Positions 1-12,399 of a stretch of 64,000 nucleotides of DNA are shown one piece after another. A program made the position numbers and the translations under genes. The notes under the pieces are model-generated. The model worked only from the letters and a program-made list of their open reading frames with translations. It made no database searches and had not been told where the DNA came from. The stretch is from Inia geoffrensis (lineage: Eukaryota; Chordata; Mammalia; Artiodactyla; Iniidae), in NCBI GenBank assembly GCA_036417435.1, contig CM070919.1, positions 36,634,318 through 36,698,317 on the forward strand, written 5' to 3'. Within the stretch, counting starts at the first letter, position 1. Each line of letters starts with the position of its first letter.

Positions 1-130
1 GTTATCGTCTCCGTTTAACAAATAGGAATCTACCGCCTAGAGAGGCACTTCACCTAAAGTCACATAGCCAATAAGCAATGGAAGCTGGACTGGAAACTAC
101 CAACCAACCCAGGACACTATACTGCCTCCC
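1..130 (-). repeat. MIR, antisense fragment
   Basis: The stretch contains aagtcacatagcc and the spacing typical of the reverse strand of the MIR core (lag, gtcacacagctag, ctggattt, acccagg), heavily decayed. It is cut by the window edge. Confidence 0.55.
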
Positions 131-264
131 ACGGGGTTTTTGAAGAACTGAAAATAGGGAAGAAATGAAAGCATAGCAGTGAAAAAGGATCACATTTATG
201 TTTTTCAAAGATTGCTCTAGTGGCATCCCTGAATATGTAATTCGAAGACATAAAGTCCGGACTC

Positions 265-412
265 GTGCTTTTCAGACTTGAAGGTGCCTAGGGATCATCG
301 GGGGATCTTGTAAACACGCGTGTTCCGATTCAGCAGATCCGCGTGAGAACCGAGAGTCTGTATTTCAAACCGGCTCCCAGGTGATGCTGCCGTGGTCTGT
401 GACCAGCACTGT
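265..412 (-). mobile_element. MER20-type hAT fragment
   Basis: Matches my recollection of the MER20 nonautonomous hAT (Charlie) element: tcagacttgaaggtgc, then gattcagcagatc, gagaaccgagagtctg and cccaggtgatgctgc, in the expected order. Terminal repeats are decayed. Confidence 0.6.
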
Positions 413-602
413 CAAATGTGATGCTTAATGACGGAAATGTTTCTACACGGTCCAGTTCAGTAGCCACTAGAAACATGTAGCTATGGAGCCCTTGAAATGT
501 GGCTGATGTAACTAAGGAACTGGAGTTTAAATTGTATTATTGTTAATTAATTGGAACTCACAGCTACATGTGACTGATGGCTACCATTTGGACGGTACAA
601 GT
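413..602 (+). mobile_element. hAT MITE fragment (MER3-like)
   Basis: Carries the recognisable string tagccactag..catgtagcta, then cttgaaatgtggctgatg, aactaaggaactgg and gatggctaccatttggac. These are the inner and right-end segments of a small mammalian hAT element. The family name is from memory and may be off. Confidence 0.5.
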
Positions 603-1567
603 ATGCACAACCTCTTACAAAACTACTCTAAATGAGAGATCATGAAGCCATGTTGGGATAGGGAAGTGAGCGGAATTGAGAAAGTATAACTGACTCATAA
701 TAGAATAGACGTGCCATGATTTATCATATGCCAATTCTTGAAAATCAAATGTTCAGGCCCGTATGTATGGCAGACCTCTTTTCAGCAGAGTCACATGTGA
801 TTTTCTTTAGATCACTGAGCTCCCAATTAAAATCATTCTCTGCTGCATTCACGTTTAAGTTGATGTGCCTTTGGACAATGAAACTTCTCCCGATTCCCAA
901 ACACAAATGTTGAGTTCAGTGATACAGACCTATTCAAAAACTACCTGTCCCACTTTTTCTGGGCCCTAATTTACTCGTTCTTCTTCTTTGTTTCTCAAAT
1001 CAGAAAAGTATAAAGATGGGCAGAGCAGCCGACAGCTGTTCGCCGGAGAATGTTGGGCAGAAAAGAAATAGTCTGTTGGTTACTACTGCCTCTGCTTCTG
1101 CACAGTCACGGGATGAGAAGGTGTCTTGATTGTTGCTCTTTACTCACAGAATGCTCTTTTCCCTGTGTGGGAGATACCCTGAAATTTTGATGTGCTATAC
1201 ATTGAAATATGCCCAGAAATCTTGTCATGAAGTGTAAACGTTACTGAAGCGTTGTTAAACACAGATCAAAATGTGTTGGAATTACTATGTTAACACCAGT
1301 TAAAACTGCAACAAGGTCAGGTCAAACTTCAAATAACACTGTTGTGGACATTTAAGCTCATTAACATGACCATATACTGCTAGCAGAGTCTGAGAATTCA
1401 CAGAATTTCCCATTAGAGTAGTACCAAAAGTATTTGCACATGTAATTGAAAGCTAAGGAAAACTAGAGAAAACAAAAATCGTACCAAAATACATTATGCT
1501 AGCATATCTTCTCAACTTGGGACCCTTTTGGCCAGGTTTATTCCAACCAATAATCCCTATGGCAAGT

Positions 1568-1795
1568 TTTTTTTTTTTTTTTTATAACAGCTTATTGAGA
1601 TATAATTCGCATACCATATAGTTCATCCATTTAAAGTATACGCTTCAATGGTGTTTCATATATTCATACAGCTTTGCAACTATCACCACAATCAATTTTA
1701 GAGCACTTCCATCACCCACAAAAAACCCTATATCCCTAAACACACACTTCGTATTGCCCTCCAAAACTCCAGTAGTTTTTTTTTCCCACAGAAAT
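1568..1795 (-). mobile_element. L1 3' UTR fragment, antisense
   Basis: A T run followed by ttattgagatataattcgca, then gcaactatcaccacaatc, is the reverse strand of an old L1M 3' end. The T run is its poly(A) tail. Confidence 0.7.
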
Positions 1796-3696
1796 CTGAA
1801 CTTGTAAGGGAGTGGTTTGTGGACTCATTTCCCAGTGACAAGAAATAACTCAGCACTGTTTTTCTCATGAACTTCTGACATAGACTGCTAACCAAAGAAC
1901 TACTCACGTTTTCAATACTCCTTTTCAGAAATACATTAGTAGTTAGTTATTTACTTGGAACTGCTGCTACCAACTGATTCCTAAAGTAGATGTTGTCACA
2001 TGTCTGCCAAAAAGGCTATTTAACAACATAAGCGTTCCCTAGATCAAGCAGAACATAACCCGTCGAATCCAGGTTCATGGCAGTGATGATTCCTCAGCAG
2101 TTATCTGTCCTACTTGTTTGTCTGTTTGGATTTTATGAACATTGTTGCCTCTCCAGGTACCTTGAAATTGATTCTGGTACGAGCTATGTATGTGCAACTC
2201 AGAGCCAGGAGGAAAACTAAGCCAGCCCTTAATGCTTCGAGAAAAGTTAACCACTGAAATGTAGATGGCAAAATAAAATGTGTTGGGACGGTCTTTTTCC
2301 TTTTTGCACATGTCTTTGTAATAAACGTGCTGCTTTCTTAGGTTCTAGAGCACAGCCAAGCAGTGAATTACATACCGTTTTGCACTACAGCTCCCTCCCT
2401 GAACTCCTAGTTGCATTACTTTTAGAAAACGCATTTCGTCTGAGATAGAATGGTAGCATTTCGATACTAATGTGGTGTCATCCCAATGTAGAAAAAAAAA
2501 GTATATCATCTGTATTGTAGAGAATTGAAGATTGTAAACTAAAAAATTTTAATCAATATATCAATATCTTATTTTATCCTTGGATACATGAAATTAAGAA
2601 CATTTTAAAACCTGATTCAATGGTCAATGATAGCTCAGAATAAAACAGTTTACCTCTAGGAGAGGAGGAATATAATAAAAACATACTCCTGCAGTTTTCT
2701 GAGTCGGTAAATTCAAAAAGGAAAAAATGTACTGCAAAGCCAGTCTAGACAGTTGTGGTTTTTTCTTTATTAAGGACAGCACTTTGTATAGGTGAAATTG
2801 TGCTTTCACATATGTACACTGTTCTAACACCCACAGAAATTTTGGCCATCCTGTCATGTTTGCACTCTATCCTGACTTTCAAAATGAACCCTATTAATTT
2901 GTAGAAAATGTTAGTTTTCTATGTCTAGCATATCATATAGAAAGCTAGAAAAAATGGAGAGATCACTTAAAATTCAGTTCATTCTCCAGCCAGCTCTGTA
3001 TAGTCACGTCAGTGACTTCTGAATTGAACCTAAAGTGGGAAAAATCAATATATTGTACACCCAGGGTTTTTTGACGTTATAAATTTTTTCTTGCTATTTA
3101 TTAGCACAACTTAAAAATGTTTAGTTTTAAGTTGATCTTAATATTTATTTATTACTATAGAGAAAAAGGAGATCACTACCAAAATCAGGAAATTATACAA
3201 ATGTAGAACGTATGCTCTTCCTCTCCTCCCTAAAAATAATTTATTTTCTCTTAGCTTGATATGCGTTCAGCTAAAGTAAATAATATATGGGAAATACTAT
3301 AAACAGACTGTATTTTCCATTCAAATATAAAAATCCCCCTGACTTGAAAAACGTCCAGGGGCGGCAACAATATACAAATAGCTTTAAAGTCAGCTGAACT
3401 CGTTTGTGCCGCACGTTAAGTATCTTGTCTGTGAGATATGGGGCTGTTTTCTCCGTTGTAGGATATCATTTTTGCAGAATGTAGCAACATCTCCTGACTA
3501 ATGACAAATGGAACGCATAATGCAGTATTTACCATTTCAGTGCTGTGTTGCATAAATATTTAATTGGTGTTGCATATGTCATTTGCTTTTACATTAGTGG
3601 TACTGAGAGCAGTGTGCTCCGAGGGAAATAGCTACATACAGAGGAGTGCAAGGAAAAGTAACTGGCATATATGAGGTTAAAAAAAGAGCTTGATAG

Positions 3697-3911
3697 GGCT
3701 TCCCTGGTGGCGAAGCGGTTGAGAGTCCGCCTGCCGAGGCAGGGGACGCGCGTTCGTGCCCCGGTCCGGGAAGATCCCACATGCCGCAGAGCGGCTGGGT
3801 CCATGAGCCACGGCCGCTGAGCCTGCGCGTCTGGAGCCTGTGCTCCGCAAGGGGAGAGGCCACAACGGTGAGAGGCCCGGGTACCGCAAAAAAAAAAAAA
3901 AAAAAAAAAAA
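3697..3911 (+). mobile_element. CHR SINE, short type
   Basis: Starts ggcttccctggtggc, has the pol III A box region (ggtggcgaagcggttgagag) and B box (cgttcgtgccccgg), and ends in poly(A). Target-site duplication agagcttgatag at 3685-3696 and 3911-3922 is exact. Low divergence and a clean duplication mark a fairly recent insertion. The short type (gttgagag at the A box) is found in toothed whales. Confidence 0.93.
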
Positions 3912-4179
3912 GAGCTTGATAGATTGCTAGGAACCTTAGGAATTAATTCACCATAAAAACTCTACATTCCATTGAATCTATATTCCAACAAAGGTCTCGT
4001 CCTCAAATAACACAGATCAAAGAAAATGCCAATGTGTATAGACCCTTTTTAGTTTAGTGTTCCTACTTCATTTTAGAATGTCTACAGACTACTCACACCT
4101 TGTCCTTCTTCCTTAAAAATAAGATTCCACAGTTTCTTTAGTGGCCTAATAATATAACACCAGATAAGGAAGTGACCCT

Positions 4180-4450
4180 TCATCCATCCACCCATCCATC
4201 ATTCATTCAGCATTTATTTATTGAGACACCGTGATGGATGCTGCAGTGAACAACACAGTCCTTGCCGTCTTAGATTATATCTTAGCGAATGCAAACACTG
4301 AGCGCCTAATTATAATCATGATGACTAGTTAAAAAAGAGAAATAAATGTAGAGGACTAGGGCAGTGCATAAAACGCAGCACTTACTGAGTCTGAGCATTA
4401 GAGAAAGGTTTTCCTGCTAAAACCAGAGTAAGAAGTAGGATTATGTGTTT
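4180..4450 (-). mobile_element. L2 3' end fragment, antisense
   Basis: The segment cattcattcagcatttattt, then gctgcagtgaacaacacag, is the reverse of the L2 tail (caataaatatttgttgaatg preceded by tgttcactgctg). The far end is indistinct. Confidence 0.5.
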
Positions 4451-5080
4451 TGAAAAATGCTGACATAAGGACAAATTTTAAGTGTTACCACATAAACTTA
4501 AATGTGGTCCCAAAAACCAATTCTCAGGAATATTAAAACCAATACATTGTGATATAATAAAAAAATCTAGATGTGTCTGAGGGAAAATAAGTTACGATAT
4601 TCTTTGATTTTCTTTGTCGAGTTAGTCTGGCTAGAACCCTCTTGGTAGTTAACATCTAGAAGTGGAAAGAAACGTTACTTTGGATATCTGGGGTAACTAG
4701 ATTTAAAATTTCCACACGAATTTATAGTCTGTTTTTGTTTGTTTCTCTCCCTTAAGTTTAGATAACATACTTTCATGCTTTAAGATTTTATTTACAAAGT
4801 ATACCCAGAAAATAGCTTTAAAAGTGTTAAAAGAAATGATATCTCTGGGCTCTTTTGCAAACATTCATGAGTACTCTGTTAACCTATTTTGAAGATATTC
4901 CTAGACCATGTGTTTCCATATGTCAGAAGTCGTTTGGAGATAGAGATCATGTCTCTCTGCATTTGATAACCAAAGAGGTCGGCCCATCCAATTTCCATTA
5001 TTGAGTTGGGCCTAGAAGTGGAAAGAACGTTAATTACTTTGAGATCCTTCCATTGGACATTTTAAGCACACATCATACGG

Positions 5081-5309
5081 CAGGCGTCCCCAAGCCCTGG
5101 GCCGTGGACTTGTGCCAGTCTGGGGCCTGTTAGGAGCTGGGCCCCCCAGCAGGAGGTGAGCGGCGGGCGAGCAAGCGAAGCTTCACCTGCCGCTCCCCGT
5201 CGCTCCCCGTCGCTCGCGTTACCGCCTGCACCATCCCCCCCGCCCCACCCATGGAAAAACTGTCTTGCACGAAACCCAGCCCTGGTGCCAAAAAGGTTGG
5301 GGACCGCTG
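5081..5309. mobile_element. hAT-type MITE with TIRs and 8-bp TSD
   Basis: A 229-bp GC-rich element. The ends are inverted repeats: caggcgtccccaag at the left and the reverse of ttggggaccgctg at the right. It is flanked by tcatacgg (5073-5080) and tcatacag (5310-5317), an 8-bp duplication with one change, as expected for hAT transposition. The inside carries gctccccgtc repeated twice. It has no transposase, so it is nonautonomous. The apparent open frame across it is incidental. Confidence 0.8.
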
Positions 5310-5989
5310 TCATACAGTGAATCAAAGAACAATTCTATTTTTTAGCTAGAGCCACTTCTGTATAGTACTAATTTGTTTGGGGAGGAAATATTCAGTGTTT
5401 TTGAAGATAAGAACTTCCAGTCTTTTCCTGAGCTGTTGGACTTCATCACTGGTGACTTATCCAGGTTTCCAAAGAAGCTCGTCCTAACGCTTCCCTCCTG
5501 GTGGCTTTCTCCATCCGCGAGGCTGGCGTGGCGTTGGCGAGCTCTCTCCTGGGCTTGTCTTTTCTCCCTGAAGCTTTAGCCACAGGCTGATCCTTTCGGT
5601 CTGCTCCCCTGCTAGTGAGCTCTTTCTCCCCTTTATTGCTTTCATTTCCCAGGGCTGTAGAAGGGTCCCCGAGGCTCCCTAGAATATTACTGCATGCAAA
5701 GCTGGGACATGAGGCCCTTCGCTCTGAGAAAAAAAGATGTTACAAGTGCTTTTGCATCTTGCAGATTTTTATTTGTTTTTCCCAGGCATTGCCTTTCAAT
5801 CATTTCCGGTATCACAGTCAATTTAATTCCATTAAACTTAGCAAGAATCGAATATCCCTCCTAAACACTGAATTCACAGAGAAGAGTAAGACATAATCTT
5901 TACCACAATGATCTTATGTGGGAAAAAATGATGTCAAATTTGAATACCACATTACGGTATATTTTTAGCATGCTGTTTATAAGTACAGA

Positions 5990-6150
5990 GCCTCAAAGCA
6001 GGAGGATTTGAGTTTCTAACCCCACCTCTGTCACTTACTAGCTATTTGATCCTGAGCAGGGTACTTAACCTCCATAAAACTCGGTTTCCTCATCAGTGTA
6101 AACAAGATTAGTAAAAGTAGAGCTCTTCGGAATATTCAATAAAATGATTA
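5990..6150 (+). repeat. MIR
   Basis: Shows ctgtcacttactagcta, then ttaacctcc and ggtttcctcatc, the MIR core order. It is interrupted at its 3' side by the L1 end that follows, and resumes weakly at about 6340-6375. Confidence 0.7.
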
Positions 6151-6345
6151 TTAAAGGACCTACTGTATAGTACAGGGAACTATTTTCAATATCTTGTAAT
6201 AACCTATAATGGAAAAGAATCTGAAAAAGAATAAATATATATGTATAACTGCATCACTTTGCTGTATACCTGAGACTAACACAACATTGTAAATTAACTA
6301 TGCTTCAATTTTTTAATGGTTAAAAAAAAAGAAAAAAGAATAATT
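6150..6345 (+). mobile_element. L1 3' end, cetartiodactyl type, 5'-truncated
   Basis: Begins gacctactgtatagtacagg, then tattttcaatatcttgtaat and gctgtatacc, ending in an A-rich tail. This is the terminal 3' UTR of a cetartiodactyl L1 inserted inside a MIR. Confidence 0.75.
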
Positions 6346-6389
6346 ACTGTGCCTATAAAAATGTAAGTGCTCAGTTGATTTTAGTGATA

Positions 6390-6585
6390 TTATTATTCCT
6401 TGTGACAACCTAGTAAACCGAATATTATTATCCACAGTTTTTAGAAAGAAAAACCTTGGGCCCAGAGATCACTGACCCGTCTAGCGTTAAAGCCAGTCAG
6501 TGTTTAAACAGGGACCATGATCCAGGTCTTTTTATTTTGAGTCCAGAACTTTGTTCCACTATATCATAGGGCATTGTGTCTCATA
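6390..6585 (-). repeat. MIR, antisense
   Basis: Order is attattatccacagttttt, gggcccagagatcact, then aaagccag and gaccatgatcc, followed by ccactatatcata, the reverse of a MIR. Confidence 0.6.
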
Positions 6586-8471
6586 AGATTCAAGAACTTA
6601 CAGGTGATGCGTGGACAGGAGAATAAATGAGATGGAATGACAAACTGGGATATATATTCCCTTTTGAGTTCCTATTCTGTTATATCAGATCGTGTCACAT
6701 GAGGAAGATCTCAGTAGATGTTCCCATGTCATGACACCTGTCAACACTTCTTTCACAAATAAAAAACGGTTTTGCTGGCAATCATTTCTATTTCATTTTA
6801 ATAACATAGTTTACAGTTTGCTCTGTTTATTCTTAGTGTTGCCTTCTTTTTGTGTAAGAGATACTGATCTTTCCTTTAAGGTAATACTGTAAAAATTTCC
6901 TTTTAAAATAAACGTATTGAAAATTTTAAGTCAGTGATCTCAAGGAAAACTAAATTAAATATATAAATGTAACAATATAACAATCTATAAAATAACAATA
7001 CCATAGAAGGTCCACAATTATATAATAAAGGTGATAAGCACATGAAAACCTGCATAGGGGTCACTGCTGAGTGGGCCAAAAACGCTGTAGGTCTTTACCA
7101 TTGGGTCTTTTAATTTCATTCTGGATCCTTAATCTTTTCATTACCTACATTTGTAGTTTTAACAAGCTAGCCTCGTGATGTCGTTTGTGAGCCTATGTGA
7201 GTTACATAGAATTTGTACATAAAACCTAACCATATTATTTCAGTCATTTCAAATCACAAAATTTTACCAGCATTTTCTATTTTTAGCATAAAGCTCTTGT
7301 TAGATGCGTTTTACTTCTTCAGAGAAATTCCTTATGGTCTCAGAAAAGAATCCCATATAGGGAAGCAATACATGTTGAAAGTGGGAAAGTGGGTCACTTA
7401 TTTTTTAGGAAAGGAGCCTGAGACCACCACATACAGAAGCCAGTGGGCAGCAAGAGCAGTCTCCAGGAGATCACAGGTGACCTCCTCTGTATGTTGCTTT
7501 GAAATAAATTTCCATAAATGCTTCATAAATATCCATTAATTATAGTTAAGTTCGTAACTGAGGAAAACTGTTCTCCAAGTGAGCCCTGATGAATGGGGAC
7601 CACCTCGGACCCTGGCTCCCTAAGATCTTTTCCAACCCTGCCTGATGAGATGAGATGAGACGGTCCAGGCAGACTGATGGGATGTGTTGGATTTACCGCT
7701 ACCTGTGAGGTCCCAGAAGTGGTGACATGGACTCTGCATCACTCTGCTCTCACAGGCAGCAGAACTTGATAGGGCAGACACTGACTAAATCTTTGTTGAC
7801 GAATGAATGCTGCACAGCAAACTACTTGGGCTGGTTGTGCCTGGATTCCTGAAGGGTCATCGATTTTGTTAAAAGTTGTCACTTGACAACCATACACATG
7901 CGTGCTCACGCGTGCGTGCACACACACACTCACAATTCATATTCTCTCTTTCAAATGTGACTTCTCAGGGGAGAGTGGACTATTATGAAAGGGATGTCTT
8001 GAAGGGAATGTTTTTCTGGATTTTGCCATAGTTTAATATACCAACCTTCCTCTGAGAGTCTCCATGTACCTAATAGTTGGATCTTTTAATAATGATGATT
8101 AAAGTGTCTTAAAATTTAAAAGAATTGTAATTTTCAGGTCTATTCCACTTTTTTCCAAAAGGTCAAAACAAGTCAGGGAAAAGTTGTATGCTTAAGTAGG
8201 TCATTAACATCCATATACATTTGTTGCATAAAAGTAGGGTACAGCTCTTAAATAACCTTTTTGGAAGGAAGGAATCCAGATGAAAATGGAGCCAGTACAA
8301 CAAGCCTTTGAATAGCGAGGAGACCCATGGGGTTTCAATTCAGTGGTGAAGCTGCTAGTAACTGTCCCTCATGAACCCTCTGTCACAAGCATTTCATGAT
8401 AGCAACAAACAGTATTTTGGCAAGCAGGGAATAGTCTATAAATCATGTAAATGATTTCGTTCTGTATTTTG

Positions 8472-8681
8472 TTGTTGCTGTTGTTCCGTATGCGGGCCTC
8501 TCACCGCTGTGGCCTCCCCCGTTGCGGAGCACAGGCTCCGGACGGGACGCGCAGGCTCAGCGGCCACGGCTCACGGGCCCAGCCGCTCCGCGGCACGTGG
8601 GATCTTCCCGGACCGGGGCACGAACCCGTGTCCCCTGCATCGGCAGGTGGACTCTCAGCCACTGCGCCACCAGGGAAGCCC
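8472..8681 (-). mobile_element. CHR SINE, short type
   Basis: On the reverse strand it starts gggcttccctggtggc and ends in a (CAA)-type tail. Exact 15-bp target duplication tcgttctgtattttg at 8457-8471 and 8682-8696. Confidence 0.94.
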
Positions 8682-9572
8682 TCGTTCTGTATTTTGAATG
8701 TTCTTGGAATAGGTCCTCTTACCATATCCTTTAACGTTGACAGCTGTTACCTCCAAGATTCTCTAGCTTATTGATAATGACTGGCCCCTTTGGGCAGTTA
8801 ATCATGATGGTGAGCGCTGCATTCTTTCCGTTCGTTTGGAGAAGGAATGCTTCTTTCGTTCAGAGAACAGAACCTGCACACAAGAGGAAACTAATGAAAC
8901 GCTAGCAAAACAATCTGTTCGATGAGCCCCGACGTAATTCCCCTGGTGACAGAAACAGCAGCTCTATTTTCATGAGCCTCTGCGAGCTTCAGCGCTGGCT
9001 GTCGGGGCAGCCGGAACTGCTGTTTCCTAAGCAGCACCTTTAAACGTATTGCACTGAATCTACATAGTAAAGAGAGAAAGAAGGCAATGAAATTTAAAAG
9101 GAGAATTGTTTAATGGGATCATCTTTAAAAGAACAGGCGCCTAATATTCTGGCAGAAACACCGCTACAGAGCGGAACCACTGCCCGGGCTCATCCAGACG
9201 GTTTGATAGCCATGATTCGACTTCCCATATATGCCAGGAAAGGTAGAAGGGAAAGGACACGGCAGACAAATGTACACCGCCAGCAGTCAGTCCTTACTTC
9301 CCTTTCCCCCTTCCCCCAAAAAACTGTTATTTCATAAAGCCTATGATTTCCGGTATGTTGCCTTATAATGCTCAGAGAACCTTGCTACGTCGAGTGCTAG
9401 TTCCTTTGAATATCAAAATATCCTACAGGTGGAATAATTCCTTTCTTTAATGATAATTTGAGCACATATTAATATGAAAGCGTTCAAAAGAAGTATTGAC
9501 TTTAAAATAACCATATTTGGGCCAACAAGGTGGAGACTGTTGAAACAACCTTAGCCTTAAATCTTAATAACA

Positions 9573-9784
9573 GGGCTTCCCTGGTGGCGCGGTGGTTGAG
9601 AGTCCGCCTGCCGATGCAGGGGACGCGGGTTCGTGCCCCGGTCCGGGAAGATCCCACGTGCCGCGGGGCGGCCGGGCCCGTGAGCCACGGCCGTTGGGCC
9701 TGCGCGTCCGGAGCCTGTGCTCCGCAACGGGGGAGGCCACAGTGGTGAGAGGCCCGCGTACAACAACAACAACAACAACAAAAG
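9573..9784 (+). mobile_element. CHR SINE, short type, (AAC)n tail
   Basis: Full short-type body with both pol III boxes; the tail is (caa)n rather than pure A. Target duplication ttaataaca at 9564-9572 and 9785-9793. Confidence 0.93.
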
Positions 9785-10384
9785 TTAATAACAAATAATA
9801 AGGGGTTCGAATGCCAAAATATTGCCTAACACATTCCATCAACATGTGTATGAACACAGCAGGAAATCCAAAACAAAAGCTAATTTATGGAAAACTGTGT
9901 GTTCCTAATGACAATTTAGACCAGTAGGGGTCCAAGTTACAAACTGCAATCTTTATGTGAGATGCTTTCATTTTACATTGAAAACTTGGCTGCATTGTGA
10001 AAGCATGTATCAAATCAAATCATTGCCCTATATTTAAGAGTATACTTCTTATTTTTTCTGTAAAATCTAATCATTGTACATGTGCATCATGTATATTTAT
10101 GTATTCATGAAATTGAAACATAAAGTGAAGAAATTTTGCTTTCAAAACCCAAGATACCCAAGGAATCGTGTGCATAAAATGACACTTTGAGCCCGTGCAA
10201 TTTTACTTTATTTTAAAGTGAAAACAAAGGAACAACGACATTGGTATTCTAATATATTGATATCTTATTGATGCCAGATGGTTTTTTTTTCCCTATGCTC
10301 AATGATTTAGCCTAAATATTTATATTTTAAAATCTTATATTGACATATCATACAATATAAATCTGGAGGAAACCTTTAAGATCG

Positions 10385-10530
10385 AGTGCAAGCTCTTCAG
10401 GTTTTTATATAAATAAGATATCTAAGCCTCAGAGAAGCCCAGGGACTTGCCAAGTTTCCACAACTAGTTAGAGACAGAATTGAGACTTGGACCCAGGCCT
10501 CTTTTAATATAAGCTAAAGGCTCCACAAGA
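10385..10530 (-). repeat. MIR, antisense
   Basis: Contains taagcctcagagaagcccag, then ggacttgcc, caactagttagagac and ggacccaggcctc, the reverse MIR core. Confidence 0.7.
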
Positions 10531-10977
10531 TGCCACAGACAATCTATGTTGAAAACTGTTCTTAAATAAAAAAGATCAGGTCCTGATTTTCTTTTCCTGC
10601 AGCTTCTGATAACATGTTCTTAATGATTCTTTCTCAGAAAGATAACTTTGCGGGGGGAAATGTACTATGGTGGCTGTGAGGTGAATTATAAGACAGGAAA
10701 GCTTTAGACCTTCGCTTGCTGAGGCGAACTTTAAAGGTTTGGGAGGCTAACCCCAAGTGCACTGCAGACACTTTTCAGGATACTTTTTAGCTTAGTTTTT
10801 CTTACCAGAATCTGGTTCTCACGTTATCTCATATTTTTTGTCTTTGTGATAATGTTTGCTTGATCTTGTAATATTAAATAGCATTTAGCCAATAATGGCA
10901 GGCATGCTACGAGCAATATTTTACGTTGCCAAAACCTCAGAGTGCACCCTTCAGGGTTCTGGTGGCATAAGCTGGGT

Positions 10978-11319
10978 TCAGCTTTCTGTTGCCAAGGGTG
11001 CTTGCTTCTGTGTTCGCTTCACAACATCCCCTGTAATTTGCTCCAAGGTTCTGGCAAATTGCTGGACCATGTCACCAGCTGTCACCACCCCTTCTTCCCA
11101 TTCATATTTGGCAGTATCTGGGAACACAGGCATGCCAGTAGAAATAATAGTGATAACAACTTCAGTGGCATGGTCCCCAGAGACAAGATCAAACTCTGGC
11201 ACCTTTACTCTCAGCAAGGAGCTAAAAATGGCACTGAATTTGCTCCTTGGTGATATATAATTTTCTTTAATTATACATTTTGGTTTCAAGTCTTCCACAT
11301 GCTGGCTTTTAAGTATCAA
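10978..11319 (-). pseudogene. Possible processed pseudogene fragment, unidentified
   Basis: An open frame of 113 codons on the reverse strand with protein-like composition (for example VPEFDLVSGDHATEVV, then PVFPDTAKYEWEEGVV and FARTLEQITGDVVKR). It is the longest open reverse frame in this part of the intron that is not a repeat shadow. It ends in TGA, and a different frame just downstream stays open a little further (NPAYATRTLKG), which could mean a frameshift. I do not recognise the protein. No clear poly(A) tail or target duplication is visible, so it may simply be a chance frame. Confidence 0.25.
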
Positions 11320-12159
11320 ACCAACATATATCGGTTAAAAACAATGGCATGCCCTTTTTTCTAAGGCGAGGAGGTGAAATAGCTAGAATGCCATGGATTC
11401 CTCTCATCTCCATCAGCCTTGAAAAATAAAAGGAATGGAAATTTCTCTCACTTGAATGGTCTTTGAGCCTGCAAGAAAATTTCTTCATAAAATTTCACTG
11501 GTAGATATTCACCATCATATTGTCTCAAAATTATTTCAGTTAGTGAAGTTTTTTAATTAACATTTATCGAAAGAAAAAAAAATAAAAGGTTACAGAACGA
11601 ATGTTTTGGAATGACATAAGCAATATTTTAAGCATCTTGAAATTGGTTACAATCTAAGAATAACAGGGGAAAAAAAACTAAGAAGATGGGTGATAGTATA
11701 AAAGTATGCTCACGAAATTTTGTAGATGACAAATGTCAGATACGACAGCTGATTTAAAAGGGTTCTGACTGGGAATCATCGCGGAAATCCATGTTCTCCT
11801 GCCTTGAGAAAAGGGAGGAATTGCACCAGGTGCCTTCTAAGACTGCTTCTGACTGTCACCAATCTCAGACTCTCTGCTGTCGCCCCTATTTCTCAGGAAC
11901 CAAGCTACAGAGATCCAGCCCTCTAAGAGCAACTCTAAGCAAAATATTGAAAAAGCTGAGTCACATATTCCATGTTCCCCATGACTATCTTCTCCCATTT
12001 TTCCACAGCTAACAGCCTGTACTTTTATTCCCTTCCCCACAAACTCATCTTTTTCCCATCAAAGTACCTATGTTAACCCCCAGCTGCAACGATCCATTTC
12101 TGCTTCTCCTACAACCTCCCATTCCTCACACAGCAGAAGGTAAAAAATTTATTCACATA

Positions 12160-12380
12160 TAAGGTGGTATGTTTAAGGTACAATAATATAAAGTGTTATG
12201 GCAGTGTAGAATAGATATTAATTCCAGGAAGACCTCATAAGGGCGTGTCATTTGAACTAGACATTAAGGTGTTAGTGAGATTTCGTCGGGCAGAGTTTGA
12301 GGGAGGCACCTTAGAAACCAGGAATTATGAGGAGCAAAGGCATGGAAGCAAGAAAATTAAGGGCATGATCTAAATGGTAG
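12160..12380 (-). mobile_element. L2 fragment, antisense
   Basis: Phrases such as ccaggaagacctcataag, then gcaaaggcatggaagca, match the reverse strand of L2 in order. Strongly diverged. Confidence 0.45.
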
Positions 12381-12399
12381 ACCAGCAGATCTGGCGAGC

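Noticed and set aside
3697..3911. Possible tRNA gene (A and B boxes present)
   Set aside because: The boxes belong to a tRNA-derived SINE with poly(A) and target duplication; no cloverleaf 3' half or anticodon arm is preserved. The same holds for the other ten copies.
8451..9857. Several overlapping open frames of 60-107 codons rich in R, G, P and A (also at 3589-3889, 13487-13704, 55298-55792)
   Set aside because: They lie inside CHR SINEs, are nearly the same in every copy and reflect the GC-rich, stop-poor SINE body.
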